From the NCBI GenBank assembly GCA_004020545.1, contig SAQE01000003.1, positions 124,001 through 188,000 of the forward strand: 64,000 nucleotides of DNA. Reading direction: 5' to 3'. This document shows, piece by piece, positions 45,301 through 53,852 of this stretch. The position numbers were made by a program, and so were the translations under genes. The notes under the pieces were generated by a model that worked only from the letters and a program-made list of their open reading frames with translations, was not told the DNA's origin and made no database searches. Position 1 is the stretch's first letter. Every line of letters starts with the position of its first letter. This stretch comes from Mesorhizobium sp. (lineage in GTDB: Bacteria; Pseudomonadota; Alphaproteobacteria; Rhizobiales; Rhizobiaceae).

Positions 45301-45953
45301 ATGACGTCGTCGCCGTAGCGCCGCGCAAGGTCAAAACCATGATGGTGAAGCCTGACGGCTCGCTGGTCCCGCACGAGGATCCGGCTCCTGCCGCGCCGAA
45401 AGTGGCGGCAACCGAGCCAGCCGATCCGGCGCCGCAGCACGTTGCTCCGGCGGGGCAGGGCGACGCCCAGGCGACGGGGACCGTCACGCCGGCCACCGAC
45501 CAGACTGCCGGTCAGGGCGACCAGACCGAGGTGGTCAAGCCAGCGACACCCAATACCGCGCCGAAGACTGAAGCCAAGGCCCAGTCGGCCAACACGCCGG
45601 CGAAGGTTCCGGTGGCGCCGCCACGCCCGTCCGACCAGCCGGTCGACATCGTCGGCGAGGTCAAGCCCGACCAGGTCGCCTCCATCGATCCAGCGTCGGC
45701 GGCAGGCGGCGGCTCGTGGTCGATGCAGATCGCCTCGCAGCCGACCGTCGAAAGCGCGCAGTCGACCTATCAGGACCTGCAGCGCCGCTACGGCAGCGTG
45801 CTTTCCGGGCGCAAGGCCAATATCGTCAAGGCAGAGATCGCCGGCAAGGGCACGTTCTACCGCGTCCGCGTTCCGGCGCAGTCGCGCAACGACGCGATCA
45901 ACCTGTGCACCAGCTACAAGGCGGCCGGCGGCACCTGCTTCGTCTCGCGCTGA
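42339..45953 (+). CDS. large acidic SPOR-domain membrane protein
   Basis: A 1204-residue protein: residues 1-815 are cytoplasmic, very acidic and low in complexity, with many FDxDF-type motifs; a single membrane helix lies at about 817-838 (MMVAALVGAVVIAGGLGALAF); a Pro/Ala-rich periplasmic linker runs to about 1120; the last 80 residues are a SPOR domain (GSWSMQIASQPTVESAQSTYQDLQRRYGSVL...CTSYKAAGGTCFVSR). SPOR domains bind denuded peptidoglycan at division sites, so it is probably a division or envelope factor. Three exact or near-exact 21-bp repeats (42801-42863, VSPLEDE) and a duplicated 31-residue block (43416-43508 and 43527-43619) show slippage-driven change. Confidence 0.88.
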   Translation: MADRTQLKAAASNHIADDDPFAELTRIMGFDPRQPVKPQTPVAAKASPTNQAAEESDFDIDLEKELMGEFDAAEESATVTQQAARHEPAYEAGKAALTDDELAASFEQDFVFDDAADHAHFATPRASEPAADIALDDDFDPFDDDFDKAVAGSLEVSPLEDEVSPLEDEVSPLEDDLSIDQEMAASLDDGFQIDHHEPDAGHGAVAAAEPAAVEPAAEAAFDVDFDNAVQMSLEDELAFDDREVEQHPEAADVQSVAAPAAAEQSIADEDFDSQVDQAEFDQAQFDQAMSEGDMGLDQPQDLILEQELSVDDERPQAVENEQPTAVENEQPQAVENSRLEAVEASAEVVHFAADPEPAIDPEPVADHEAAADQVVEDDFELSFRDALAEEAEAPAADPEPVADHEAAADKVIEDDFELNFGDALAEEPEVPAVEPVAVAEPSFAQPAPAVSAPVPPVAAVEPAKPVATSSERSLEDELNALLGAMTARPIPAAPAPAAPIPAAPIPVKEPAAASQPAGHTGHQAAADDLDWDLDEHEPARAEQTARPADADLDSLLADELDRQGFEEAAPEQNAEPSIDFDDEAFDAAFAKGIGMDAPVAPAEPSRSWSRVTPVAAPVEASFAPQPAAPAPQMAAPAYRDEPAKDHSAYAKPVSAPQPRQYEEVPDVETVDVPERVVALADDLDIPELSFEEDQPAASAYDDLDAEFAGLLSEMNATEIATAPAPSRGYDDESYSAGFKTGYDRRELRAETTVAPAAASYAAAASELDADDLPGSRPVSQADDFATDDLDYDPELDEAMTVPGLAEREAAKPRSRGMMVAALVGAVVIAGGLGALAFSFGGKGGSEAPVIVKADNSPIKVKPENPGGAVVPNQDSKVYDAVAKGGAAKPAEPVQQKLVTNTEEPIDVASKEPPQSRIVDLSPDDTDAAPGPDAAANPDAAAPGPDAVAGPDATAPSSAQGTAQPAVPAPKSEDRIAQVLQEADKGTGNDVVAVAPRKVKTMMVKPDGSLVPHEDPAPAAPKVAATEPADPAPQHVAPAGQGDAQATGTVTPATDQTAGQGDQTEVVKPATPNTAPKTEAKAQSANTPAKVPVAPPRPSDQPVDIVGEVKPDQVASIDPASAAGGGSWSMQIASQPTVESAQSTYQDLQRRYGSVLSGRKANIVKAEIAGKGTFYRVRVPAQSRNDAINLCTSYKAAGGTCFVSR

Positions 45954-46087
45954 TCGTCCCAGATCGCCTCGACGCCGGCGCCGCCGCAAGGCCGCGCCGG
46001 CGTTTCGTTGTGGACGGTTTTCCGCGTTCGGGCGTCGCGGGCCAGGGGTGATTCCCTTTGCTTGGCCAAAGCCCTAAGGTTCCATTC

Positions 46088-47107
46088 ATGACCGAATCAA
46101 AATCCATGATCCTCGGCTGCGCCGGGAAATCGCTCGCTCCTGAGGAAATCAGCTTCTATCGGGATGAACGCCCCTGGGGTTTCATCCTGTTCGCGCGCAA
46201 CATCGGAGAGACGGAGCAGATCCGTGACCTGGTCGCTTCGATGCGCGACTGTGTCGGACGGCCGGACGCTCCGGTCTTCATCGACCAGGAAGGCGGCCGG
46301 GTGCAGCGGCTGCGACCGCCGCTGGCGCCGAACTATCCGGCAGGCGGCGCGCTTGGCGCCCTTTGGCGTGACGATCGCGAAGCCGGCCGCCGCGCCGCAT
46401 GGCTCCTGGCGCGCCTGCACGCCTTCGATCTCCTGCGCCATGGCGTCACCGCCGATTGCCTGCCGGTCCTCGATGTTCCGGTCAAGGGCGCGAGCGAGGT
46501 GATCGGCGCTCGTGCCTATGGCACGAAGCCCAATGCCGTGATCGAGCTTGGCCGAGCTTCGGCCGAAGGCTTGATGGCGGGCGGTGTCCTGCCCGTCATG
46601 AAGCACATTCCGGGCCACGGCCGCGCCTTTGCCGACACGCATTCCGCGCTGCCGACGGTCGACACACCGCTCGCCGCACTACGGCGACGCGATTTCGCTC
46701 CATTCAAGGCGCTCAATCACCTGCCGATGGCGATGACGGCGCATGTCGTCTACAGCGCTGTCGACCCGGACAATCCGGCGACGACCTCGGCCAAGGTCGT
46801 CAGCGAGGTGATCCGAGGCGAGATCGGCTTCGATGGGCTCCTGATGAGCGACGACACGTCGATGAAGGCACTTTCTGGGGATTTCCCGACAAAGGCGGCC
46901 GCGATCCTTGCGGCAGGTGTCGATCTCGTTCTTCACTGCAACGGCGTTTTTGGGGAAATGTCCGGCATCGCGTCGCGCACGACGCCCCTCGCAGGCAAGT
47001 CCCTGGCGAGGGCTGAGCGGGCACTGACCTATATAAGGAGCCGCGACGTCGCCGACGAAACCGCGATACGCGAGGAATTCGCCACCTATTTCGAAGCGGT
47101 GGCCTGA
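46088..47107 (+). CDS. nagZ: beta-N-acetylhexosaminidase (GH3)
   Basis: A 339-residue GH3 enzyme of the NagZ type. The signature KHIPGHGRAFADTHSALP carries the catalytic His, and DGLLMSDDTSMKAL holds the Asp nucleophile; substrate-binding IDQEGGRVQRLRPP is also seen. It removes GlcNAc from peptidoglycan turnover products in the cytoplasm, which can influence beta-lactamase induction. Start at ATG 46088. It precedes scpA by 20 bases and is likely co-transcribed. Confidence 0.93.
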   Translation: MTESKSMILGCAGKSLAPEEISFYRDERPWGFILFARNIGETEQIRDLVASMRDCVGRPDAPVFIDQEGGRVQRLRPPLAPNYPAGGALGALWRDDREAGRRAAWLLARLHAFDLLRHGVTADCLPVLDVPVKGASEVIGARAYGTKPNAVIELGRASAEGLMAGGVLPVMKHIPGHGRAFADTHSALPTVDTPLAALRRRDFAPFKALNHLPMAMTAHVVYSAVDPDNPATTSAKVVSEVIRGEIGFDGLLMSDDTSMKALSGDFPTKAAAILAAGVDLVLHCNGVFGEMSGIASRTTPLAGKSLARAERALTYIRSRDVADETAIREEFATYFEAVA

Positions 47108-47127
47108 ACCGAAGGGATAGAAGGCAA

Positions 47128-47970
47128 GTGGCGGAGACGTTGGACAGCAAGGCCGCAATTGCCGCACCGATGGACCGTCTGTGGGCAGAGAACGACGATT
47201 CACGCCTCACTGGCGATCCATCGCTGGTGGTCGACGTCGCCGGCTTCGAGGGGCCGCTCGACCTTCTCCTGCATCTGGCGCGCAACCAGAAGGTCGATCT
47301 CGCCCGCATCTCGATTCTGGCGCTCGCCGAGCAATATCTAGCCTTCATCGAGAAGGTGAGGGCGCTGAGGCTGGAGCTTGCGGCCGACTATCTGGTGATG
47401 GCGGCGTGGCTCGCCTTCCTCAAGTCGAAGCTGCTGATCCCGAAACAGCCAGGCGAAGAGGGCGAGAGCGGCGAGGAACTGGCGGCGGTGCTGCAATTCC
47501 GGCTGAAGCGGCTGGAGGCGATGCGCGACGCCGCGGCGCGGCTGGTCAACCGCAACCGGCTCGGCCGCGATGTTTTAGCGCGCGGCATGCCGGAAATGGT
47601 CATCATTGAGAAGCGCAACACCTATTCGGCTTCGCTCTACGATCTGCTGACCGCCTATGCGCAGCAGCGCCAGCGGCAGGCGATCAACAATGTGACGATC
47701 GCCCGGCGCGCCGTCTGGTCGCTTAAGGACGCGCGCGAAGTGCTGGCGCGGTTGATCGGGACGGTTAGCGACTGGACGGCGCTGGACAGCTTCCTGATCC
47801 AATATCTGGCGACGCCGGAAGAGAAACGGACGGCGGTCGCCAGTTCCTTCGCCGCGACGCTCGAAATGGTGCGCGAGGGGAAACTGGAAGTGCGGCAGGA
47901 TCAGGTTTTCGCGCCGATCTATCTGCGCGGCCGCGCGCAAGGGGTTAAGGCAGTCGAGGTGGTATCATGA
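47128..47970 (+). CDS. scpA: segregation and condensation protein A
   Basis: A 280-residue kleisin. LVVDVAGFEGPLDLLLHLARNQKVDLARISILALAEQYLAFIE is the diagnostic N-terminal SMC-binding part, and a winged helix (DWTALDSFLIQYLATPEEKRTAVASSFAATLEMVREGKLEVRQDQVFAPIYLR) closes it. It joins SMC and ScpB in chromosome organisation. It starts with GTG at 47128 and overlaps scpB by ATGA. Confidence 0.94.
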   Translation: MAETLDSKAAIAAPMDRLWAENDDSRLTGDPSLVVDVAGFEGPLDLLLHLARNQKVDLARISILALAEQYLAFIEKVRALRLELAADYLVMAAWLAFLKSKLLIPKQPGEEGESGEELAAVLQFRLKRLEAMRDAAARLVNRNRLGRDVLARGMPEMVIIEKRNTYSASLYDLLTAYAQQRQRQAINNVTIARRAVWSLKDAREVLARLIGTVSDWTALDSFLIQYLATPEEKRTAVASSFAATLEMVREGKLEVRQDQVFAPIYLRGRAQGVKAVEVVS

Positions 47971-48722
47971 GCGAACGCGCCAACGCTTCGGTCATCCCGT
48001 TCAAGGTCGATGACGAACCGGAAGACGAGATGGCCGAACAGGGTTCTATCGAGAACCCCGCGGAGCGGCTGCAACTGTCGGAAGCCGTCCGCATGGCCGA
48101 GGCGATCATCTTCGCCAGCGCTGAGCCGGTCAGCGAAAGGCAATTGGCGGCGCGCCTGCCCGAGGGCGTCAACATCGCGGCGGCTATGGCCGATCTGCAG
48201 GAGATCTATGCCAAGCGCGGCGTTAATCTGATGCGGGTCGGCGACGCCTGGGCGTTCCGCACCGCCGGCGATCTTGCGTTCCTGATGAGCCGGGACGCGG
48301 TCCAGCAGCGAAAGCTCTCGCGCGCGGCGCTCGAGGTGCTGGCGATCATTGCCTATCACCAGCCGGTTACGCGCGCCGAAATCGAGGACATCAGAGGTGT
48401 CGAAACCTCCAAGGGCACGCTGGACACGCTGCTCGAAACCGAATGGGTGAGGATGCGCGGCCGGCGACGCACGCCCGGCCGTCCCGTGACCTATGGCACC
48501 ACCGACGCCTTCCTCGACCATTTCGCGCTGGAGGAAATCCGCGATCTGCCCGGCATGGAAGAGCTGAAAGGCGCCGGGCTCCTGTCGACGCGCATGCCGT
48601 CCAACTTCTCGATGCCGGTCCCGCCTGCCGATCCGGACGCGCTGACCGAGGACGAGGATGCGCTGACCGATATCGACCTCGAGGAGCTCGGTTTGCTGAC
48701 CCCGCGCGTCACGGAAGAGTGA
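47967..48722 (+). CDS. scpB: segregation and condensation protein B
   Basis: A 251-residue ScpB with two winged-helix domains (LSEAVRMAEAIIFASAEPVSERQLAARLPEGVNIAAAM and LSRAALEVLAIIAYHQPVTRAEIEDIRGVETSKGTLDTLLETEWVRMRGRRRTPGRPVTYGTTDAFLDHF). The acidic tail after residue 210 is a common alphaproteobacterial extension. Partner of ScpA and SMC; coupled to scpA by a 4-base overlap. Confidence 0.94.
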   Translation: MSERANASVIPFKVDDEPEDEMAEQGSIENPAERLQLSEAVRMAEAIIFASAEPVSERQLAARLPEGVNIAAAMADLQEIYAKRGVNLMRVGDAWAFRTAGDLAFLMSRDAVQQRKLSRAALEVLAIIAYHQPVTRAEIEDIRGVETSKGTLDTLLETEWVRMRGRRRTPGRPVTYGTTDAFLDHFALEEIRDLPGMEELKGAGLLSTRMPSNFSMPVPPADPDALTEDEDALTDIDLEELGLLTPRVTEE

Positions 48723-48902
48723 CGCAAAAAAGCCGCTCTTGGGTGCTCAAGGGCAGGACTGCGCGGATTCGTAGCAAGCCGCCGACGCCGAAAGTGCGTG
48801 ACATCGGCCAGCCATTTTATCAACGTCATTGCGGTTGTGTTTGAATCCTTGAGCGAAAACGCATAGATCATCGCCGAGGGAAAACATTCGAGAGAGATTG
48901 TT

Positions 48903-49118
48903 ATGGGTTCACTATCGATATGGCACTGGCTGATCGTTCTGGTCATCGTGCTTCTGGTGTTCGGCCGGGGCAAGATTCCCGAGTTGATGGGCGACATGGC
49001 CAAGGGCATCAAGAGCTTCAAGAAGGGCATGGCTGACGACGACGACGACAAGCGTACCGTCGAGCACCGCGCCGACGAGACCGTTTCGCCGGGCAAGGAA
49101 AAGGTCAGCAAGAGCTGA
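48903..49118 (+). CDS. tatA: Sec-independent translocase subunit TatA
   Basis: A 71-residue protein with the standard plan: a short N-terminal membrane helix ([14 protein letters not shown]), the hinge FGRGKIPEL, an amphipathic helix [15 protein letters not shown] and an acidic tail. It forms the pore of the Tat system, which exports folded proteins. tatA, tatB and tatC follow one another. Confidence 0.95.
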   Translation: MGSLSIWHWLIVLVIVLLVFGRGKIPELMGDMAKGIKSFKKGMADDDDDKRTVEHRADETVSPGKEKVSKS

Positions 49119-49201
49119 GCCCGGTTGTTGCTTTGTACATGCCGCTAGCCCAAGACCGCTTCGCGCTTTTGGGCGGCATGCACTAGTCGGAATAGATTGC
49201 C

Positions 49202-49906
49202 ATGTTCGAAGTCGGTTGGAGCGAGCTGCTGGTGATCGCGGTCGTCATGATCGTGGTCGTCGGGCCGAAGGATCTGCCCAATATGCTGCGCACGTTCGGC
49301 CGCACCGCGGCGAAATTGCGCACCATGGCGGCCGACTTCCAGAAGCAGTTCAACGACGCCCTGAAGGAAGCCGAACTCGATGACGTCAAGAGTTCGGTCG
49401 ACAGCCTTCGGAGCCTCAATCCGATGACCGAAATCCGCAAGCAGCTCAATCCGTTCGAACAGGCGGCAGCCGACGTGCGGGCCGGCGTCGATACGATGAT
49501 GAAGCCCAAGCCGGTCGCCGATGTGGCAACGCCCGACGCATCGCCGCAAGCCGCCGAGCCGCTCAAGAACGGCGCAACGGAGATGCCCGGCGCCAGCGGA
49601 GCCGAAGCCGCCCCGGCCGCGCCGATCTTCCCGGCCATGAGCGACGCTTCCGTGGCCGCGCCTGTTGCCGAGGCCGCCACACCCGCGGAGCCGGCAAAAA
49701 AGGCGCCGACATCGAAGACGAAGGCTGCGGGTGGAGCGGTGAAGACGGTCAAGGCGTCGGCGTCCGCGCCGGCGGGAGCAAAGGCCGCGACGCCCGCCAA
49801 AAAGGTGGCGCCCAAGGCTGAGGCAAAGCCGGCTGCGGCGAAGAAGACGACTGACACCAAGAAGGTGGCGGGCGACACCAAGAAGACGGCAGGAGCCGCC
49901 AAGTGA
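49202..49906 (+). CDS. tatB: Sec-independent translocase subunit TatB
   Basis: A 234-residue TatB: N-terminal helix MFEVGWSELLVIAVVMIVVVGPKDLPNML, an amphipathic region, and then a long Ala/Pro/Lys-rich tail that ends in AKKT-type repeats. It links TatA to the TatC signal-peptide receptor. The tail is longer than in E. coli TatB, as is usual in rhizobia. It overlaps tatC by four bases. Confidence 0.94.
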   Translation: MFEVGWSELLVIAVVMIVVVGPKDLPNMLRTFGRTAAKLRTMAADFQKQFNDALKEAELDDVKSSVDSLRSLNPMTEIRKQLNPFEQAAADVRAGVDTMMKPKPVADVATPDASPQAAEPLKNGATEMPGASGAEAAPAAPIFPAMSDASVAAPVAEAATPAEPAKKAPTSKTKAAGGAVKTVKASASAPAGAKAATPAKKVAPKAEAKPAAAKKTTDTKKVAGDTKKTAGAAK

Positions 49907-50778
49907 GCGTCTCGGACAAGGAAAAGGAAGAGATCGAGAAATCGTCGGCGCCGCTGATCGAACACCTCATCGAGCTGCGCCGGCGGCTGATCTGGTCTCT
50001 GGGTGGGTTCTTCGTTGCCTTCCTGGTCTGCTTCTTCTTTGCCAAGCGCCTGTTCAACCTTCTGGTCATCCCGTTCAAATGGGCGACGCAATGGGCGGGG
50101 CTCGACCCACACAAGGTCGAACTGATCTATACCGCGCCGCAGGAGTTCTTCTTCACCCAGGTGAAGCTCGCCATGTTCGGCGGCATGGTGATCGCCTTTC
50201 CGCTGATCGCCACGCAGATCTACAAGTTCATCGCTCCGGGTCTTTACAAGAACGAGCGCAACGCTTTCCTGCCGTTCCTGATCGCCTCGCCCATCCTGTT
50301 CCTGATGGGCGCCTCGCTGGTCTATTTCTTCTTTACCCCGATGGTGATGTGGTTCTTCCTTGCCATGCAGCAGGCCGGCACCAATGACCAGGTGCAGATT
50401 TCGCTGCTGCCGAAGGTGTCGGAATATCTCAGCCTGATCATGACGCTGATCTTCTCCTTCGGCCTAGTGTTCCAGCTCCCGGTGGTGACCAGCCTGCTGA
50501 CTCGCGTCGGCCTGCTGTCGTCGCAGGCGCTGGCTGATAAGCGCAAATGGGCGATTGTCCTTTCCTTCGTCGTCGCCGCGGTGCTGACGCCGCCCGATCC
50601 ATTGAGCCAGTGCGGCCTCGCTGTCCCGACCATCATTCTCTATGAGGTCGCTATCTGGTCCTCGCGCCTGATCGAGCGCAGCCAGGAGCGCGATCGGCTG
50701 GCGCGCGAGGCGAGCGAGAGCGGAAAAACCGTAGCCGAGAAGGCGCCGGACGCTTCTTCAACGCAGGCGCCAGGTTAG
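49903..50778 (+). CDS. tatC: Sec-independent translocase subunit TatC
   Basis: A 291-residue polytopic protein with six membrane helices. Conserved pieces: [20 protein letters not shown] at the N-terminus, [43 protein letters not shown] in the first large loop, and [23 protein letters not shown] near the end. It recognises twin-arginine signal peptides. Confidence 0.96.
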   Translation: MSVSDKEKEEIEKSSAPLIEHLIELRRRLIWSLGGFFVAFLVCFFFAKRLFNLLVIPFKWATQWAGLDPHKVELIYTAPQEFFFTQVKLAMFGGMVIAFPLIATQIYKFIAPGLYKNERNAFLPFLIASPILFLMGASLVYFFFTPMVMWFFLAMQQAGTNDQVQISLLPKVSEYLSLIMTLIFSFGLVFQLPVVTSLLTRVGLLSSQALADKRKWAIVLSFVVAAVLTPPDPLSQCGLAVPTIILYEVAIWSSRLIERSQERDRLAREASESGKTVAEKAPDASSTQAPG

Positions 50779-50876
50779 GCGAAAGCCGGAAAAACGCGGC
50801 AGGCCGCCCCGTCTGTCTTGCATCGATCAAGGATGCGGTTTACGCCCTCGAACCTTACTTTGAGGACGGATCAGCC

Positions 50877-52181
50877 ATGCTTGACATCAAATGGATTCGC
50901 GACAACCCGAAGGCCCTGGTCGACGCGCTGGTGAAGCGCTCCTGGTCGGCCGGCGACGCGCAATCCACGGTCGACGGCCTGATCGCAAGCGATGAGGCGC
51001 GGCGCGCGCATCTCAGCGAGTTGCAGGTCAAGCAGGAGCGCCGCAACGCCGCCTCGAAGGAGATCGGCAACGCCATGCGTTCGGGCGATGCAGCACTTGC
51101 GGAAAAGCTCAAGGGCGAAGTCAGCGACATCAAGGCGTTCATCCAGAACGGCGAGGCGCGTGAGCGCGAACTCGACAAGGCGCTGAACGACGCGCTCGCG
51201 GTGCTGCCCAACGTGCCGCTCGACGACGTGCCGGTCGGCAAGGACGAGCACGACAACGTCGTCAAGCGCATCGTCGGCGAGGCGCCGGCGCGCCCGAACT
51301 GGGTGAAGGAGCATTTCGAGATCGGCGAAGCGCTCGGCATGATGGATTTCGAGCGGGCGGCGAAGCTGTCCGGCTCGCGCTTCACGGTGCTGAAGAGCCA
51401 GCTCGCGCGCATGGAGCGGGCTATCGGCCAGTTCATGCTCGACCTGCACACGACCGAGCATGGCTATGAGGAGATCATCCCGCCGCTGATGGTGCGCGAC
51501 GAGGTGCTTTTCGGCACCAACCAACTGCCGAAATTCGAGGAGGACCTATTCTTCACGCCGCATGGCGACGGACGCCTGGGCCTGATCCCGACGGCGGAGG
51601 TGCCGCTCACCAATCTCGTGCGCGAGGAAATCACGCCGCATGAGAAATTGCCGCTGCGCTACACGGCGCTGACGCCATGCTTCCGCTCGGAGGCGGGCTC
51701 GGCCGGCCGCGACACGCGCGGCATGCTGCGCCAGCATCAGTTCTACAAGGTCGAGCTGGTGTCGATCACCGACGAGGAGAGCTCGCTTGCCGAGCATGAG
51801 CGCATGACCCAATGCGCCGAGGAGGTGCTAAAGCGGCTCGGCCTGCCGTTCCGCACGGTGACGCTGTGCACCGGCGACATGGGTTTTGGCGCGCGCAAGA
51901 CCTACGACATCGAGGTCTGGCTGCCCGGCCAGAACGCCTATCGCGAAATCTCGTCCTGCTCGGTCTGTGGCGATTTCCAGGCGCGCCGCATGGATGCCCG
52001 CTACAAGGACAAGGACGGCAAGGGCAACCGCTTCGTCCACACTCTCAACGGCTCGGGCACGGCGGTCGGCCGGGCTCTCATTGCCGTCATCGAAAACTAC
52101 CAGAATGAGGACGGCAGCGTAACCATTCCTGAAGTGCTGCGGCCTTACATGGGTGGTCTCGCCAAGATCGAATCGAAATGA
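50877..52181 (+). CDS. serS: seryl-tRNA synthetase
   Basis: A 434-residue class II synthetase: an N-terminal coiled-coil arm (about 30-105) that clasps tRNA-Ser, then the catalytic core with motif 2 [29 protein letters not shown] and motif 3 [34 protein letters not shown]. Followed four bases later by surE. Confidence 0.97.
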   Translation: MLDIKWIRDNPKALVDALVKRSWSAGDAQSTVDGLIASDEARRAHLSELQVKQERRNAASKEIGNAMRSGDAALAEKLKGEVSDIKAFIQNGEARERELDKALNDALAVLPNVPLDDVPVGKDEHDNVVKRIVGEAPARPNWVKEHFEIGEALGMMDFERAAKLSGSRFTVLKSQLARMERAIGQFMLDLHTTEHGYEEIIPPLMVRDEVLFGTNQLPKFEEDLFFTPHGDGRLGLIPTAEVPLTNLVREEITPHEKLPLRYTALTPCFRSEAGSAGRDTRGMLRQHQFYKVELVSITDEESSLAEHERMTQCAEEVLKRLGLPFRTVTLCTGDMGFGARKTYDIEVWLPGQNAYREISSCSVCGDFQARRMDARYKDKDGKGNRFVHTLNGSGTAVGRALIAVIENYQNEDGSVTIPEVLRPYMGGLAKIESK

Positions 52182-52185
52182 GTTC

Positions 52186-52944
52186 ATGCGCATCCTGCTG
52201 ACCAACGATGACGGCATCCATGCCGAGGGGCTGGCGTCGCTCGAACGCATCGCCCGCACGCTGTCGGATGACGTCTGGGTGGTGGCGCCGGAGCAGGATC
52301 AGTCCGGATACGCGCATTCGCTGTCGATCTCGGAACCGCTCAGGCTGAGGAAGATCGGCGAGAAGCATTTTGCCGTGCGCGGCACGCCGACCGACTGCGT
52401 CATCATGGGCACGAAGAAGATCCTGCCCGGGCCGCCGGACCTCATCCTGTCGGGCGTCAATTCCGGCGCCAACATCGCCGACGACGTCACCTATTCGGGC
52501 ACCGTCGCCGGCGCCATGGAAGGCGCGCTGCTCGGCGTGCGCTCGATCGCGGTCAGCCAGGCCTATTCCTATGTCGGCGAGGATCGTGTCGTGCCTTACG
52601 AGACGACCGAGGCGCTCGCGCCGGCGCTGCTGAAGAGGCTGGTCGCGACGCCGCTGCCGGAAGGCGTTCTGCTCAACGTCAATTTCCCGAACTGCACGCC
52701 CGACGAGATCGAAGGCACGGTCGTCACGTCGCAGGGCAAGCTCGTGCACAGCCTGTGGGTCGACGAGCGCCGCGACGGGCGCGGACTGCCTTACTACTGG
52801 CTGCGCTTCGGCCGAGAGCCGGTCGAAGGCAAGAAGGGCACGGACCTTTACGCACTGCGCAACCGGCTGGTGTCGGTGACCCCGCTGCAGCTCGACCTCA
52901 CCGCCCATGAACTCCGCGACCAGCTTACCAAGGCATTGGCATGA
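52186..52944 (+). CDS. surE: 5'/3'-nucleotidase SurE
   Basis: A 252-residue SurE phosphatase: [16 protein letters not shown] with the metal-binding [17 protein letters not shown], and the loop [28 protein letters not shown]. It dephosphorylates nucleotides. The ATG at 52186 starts the conserved sequence, four bases after serS, and its TGA overlaps pcm by four bases. The serS-surE-pcm order is widely conserved. Confidence 0.95.
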   Translation: MRILLTNDDGIHAEGLASLERIARTLSDDVWVVAPEQDQSGYAHSLSISEPLRLRKIGEKHFAVRGTPTDCVIMGTKKILPGPPDLILSGVNSGANIADDVTYSGTVAGAMEGALLGVRSIAVSQAYSYVGEDRVVPYETTEALAPALLKRLVATPLPEGVLLNVNFPNCTPDEIEGTVVTSQGKLVHSLWVDERRDGRGLPYYWLRFGREPVEGKKGTDLYALRNRLVSVTPLQLDLTAHELRDQLTKALA

Positions 52945-53594
52945 ACACGACCCTCGACGACCGCGAAGGTTTTGCCGCTTTCCTGCTTCGCCTGCGCGGC
53001 AGGGGCACGGCGCCGAAGGCGCTGATCGCCGCCTTCGAGGCGACGCCGCGGCGCGGTTTCCTGTCCGCGCAGTTCCATCCGATCGCCTGGTCGGAGGGCA
53101 TGCTGCCGATCGAATGCGGCGAGGCGATCGAGGGCGCGGATCTGCAGGCGGCCGTGATCGCGGCTTTAGCCATCGAGCCAGGCAACCGCGTGCTCGAGAT
53201 CGGCACCGGATCGGGCTACACCGCCGCCGTGATGTCGCGGCTCGCCGCGCGCGTGGTCACCGTCGACCGCTACAAGACCTTGACCGAACAGGCAAAGCAG
53301 CGCTTCGAGGCGCTGGGCATCAGCAATGCCATCGTGCGCCAGGCGGATGCCTCCAACGGCCTGCCCAACGAAGGCCCGTTCGACCGCATTGTCGCCTGGG
53401 CGGCCTTCGAGAGCTTGCCGCGCTTCCTGCTCGATCAATTGTCGAGCGGCGGCATCGTCATCGCGCCGATCGGCCCGGAAGAGGGCGAGCAGGTGCTGGC
53501 CAAGCTTACCAAGGTCGGAAGCCGTTTCGAGCGCGAGGACATCGGCATGGTCAGGCTGCAGCCGATCCTGCGCAGCGTTGCCGCGGTCATCTAG
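52941..53594 (+). CDS. pcm: protein-L-isoaspartate O-methyltransferase
   Basis: A 217-residue [46 protein letters not shown], motif [32 protein letters not shown], and [22 protein letters not shown]. It starts repair of aged proteins by methylating isoaspartate. Translationally coupled to surE. It is the second PCMT-family gene of the window (see 26301-26975). Confidence 0.93.
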   Translation: MNTTLDDREGFAAFLLRLRGRGTAPKALIAAFEATPRRGFLSAQFHPIAWSEGMLPIECGEAIEGADLQAAVIAALAIEPGNRVLEIGTGSGYTAAVMSRLAARVVTVDRYKTLTEQAKQRFEALGISNAIVRQADASNGLPNEGPFDRIVAWAAFESLPRFLLDQLSSGGIVIAPIGPEEGEQVLAKLTKVGSRFEREDIGMVRLQPILRSVAAVI

Positions 53595-53629
53595 CTGGGC
53601 TTGGATACAGGTGAGGCCGGCCTGCGAAT

Positions 53630-53725
53630 GGCGGCTTCCTGCGCTTCGCTGCTCACGTACTTCAAGTACCTCCGCTCCGGTTCTCGGAATCCACCGTTCT
53701 CGACTCGACCTGGCGTGAATCTCAA
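53630..53725. repeat. intergenic sequence with GTACTTCAAGTAC palindrome
   Basis: Between pcm and the LysM lipoprotein gene lies a non-coding stretch with the palindrome GTACTTCAAGTAC (53657-53669) flanked by GCTCAC and CTCCGCTCC. It looks like an intergenic repeat rather than a promoter; family unknown. Confidence 0.4.
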
Positions 53726-53782
53726 CCCAGCATCTGCGACCCTCGAAATGTTTTAAGAAAATTTTCGTCGGATTCTAATGGG

Positions 53783-53798
53783 TTAACCCCGCAGTAAC
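53783..53798 (+). promoter_or_regulatory. possible CtrA-binding site
   Basis: TTAACCCCGCAGTAAC matches the CtrA consensus TTAA-N7-TTAAC with one mismatch (GTAAC), about 55-70 bases before the start of a division-related envelope gene. A second TTAA pair close by has the wrong spacing. Confidence 0.3.
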
Positions 53799-53852
53799 AT
53801 TAACGCGCTTTAATCATGGCCAATGTGTACCGGGTCTGTGCGGGTTAGTGCG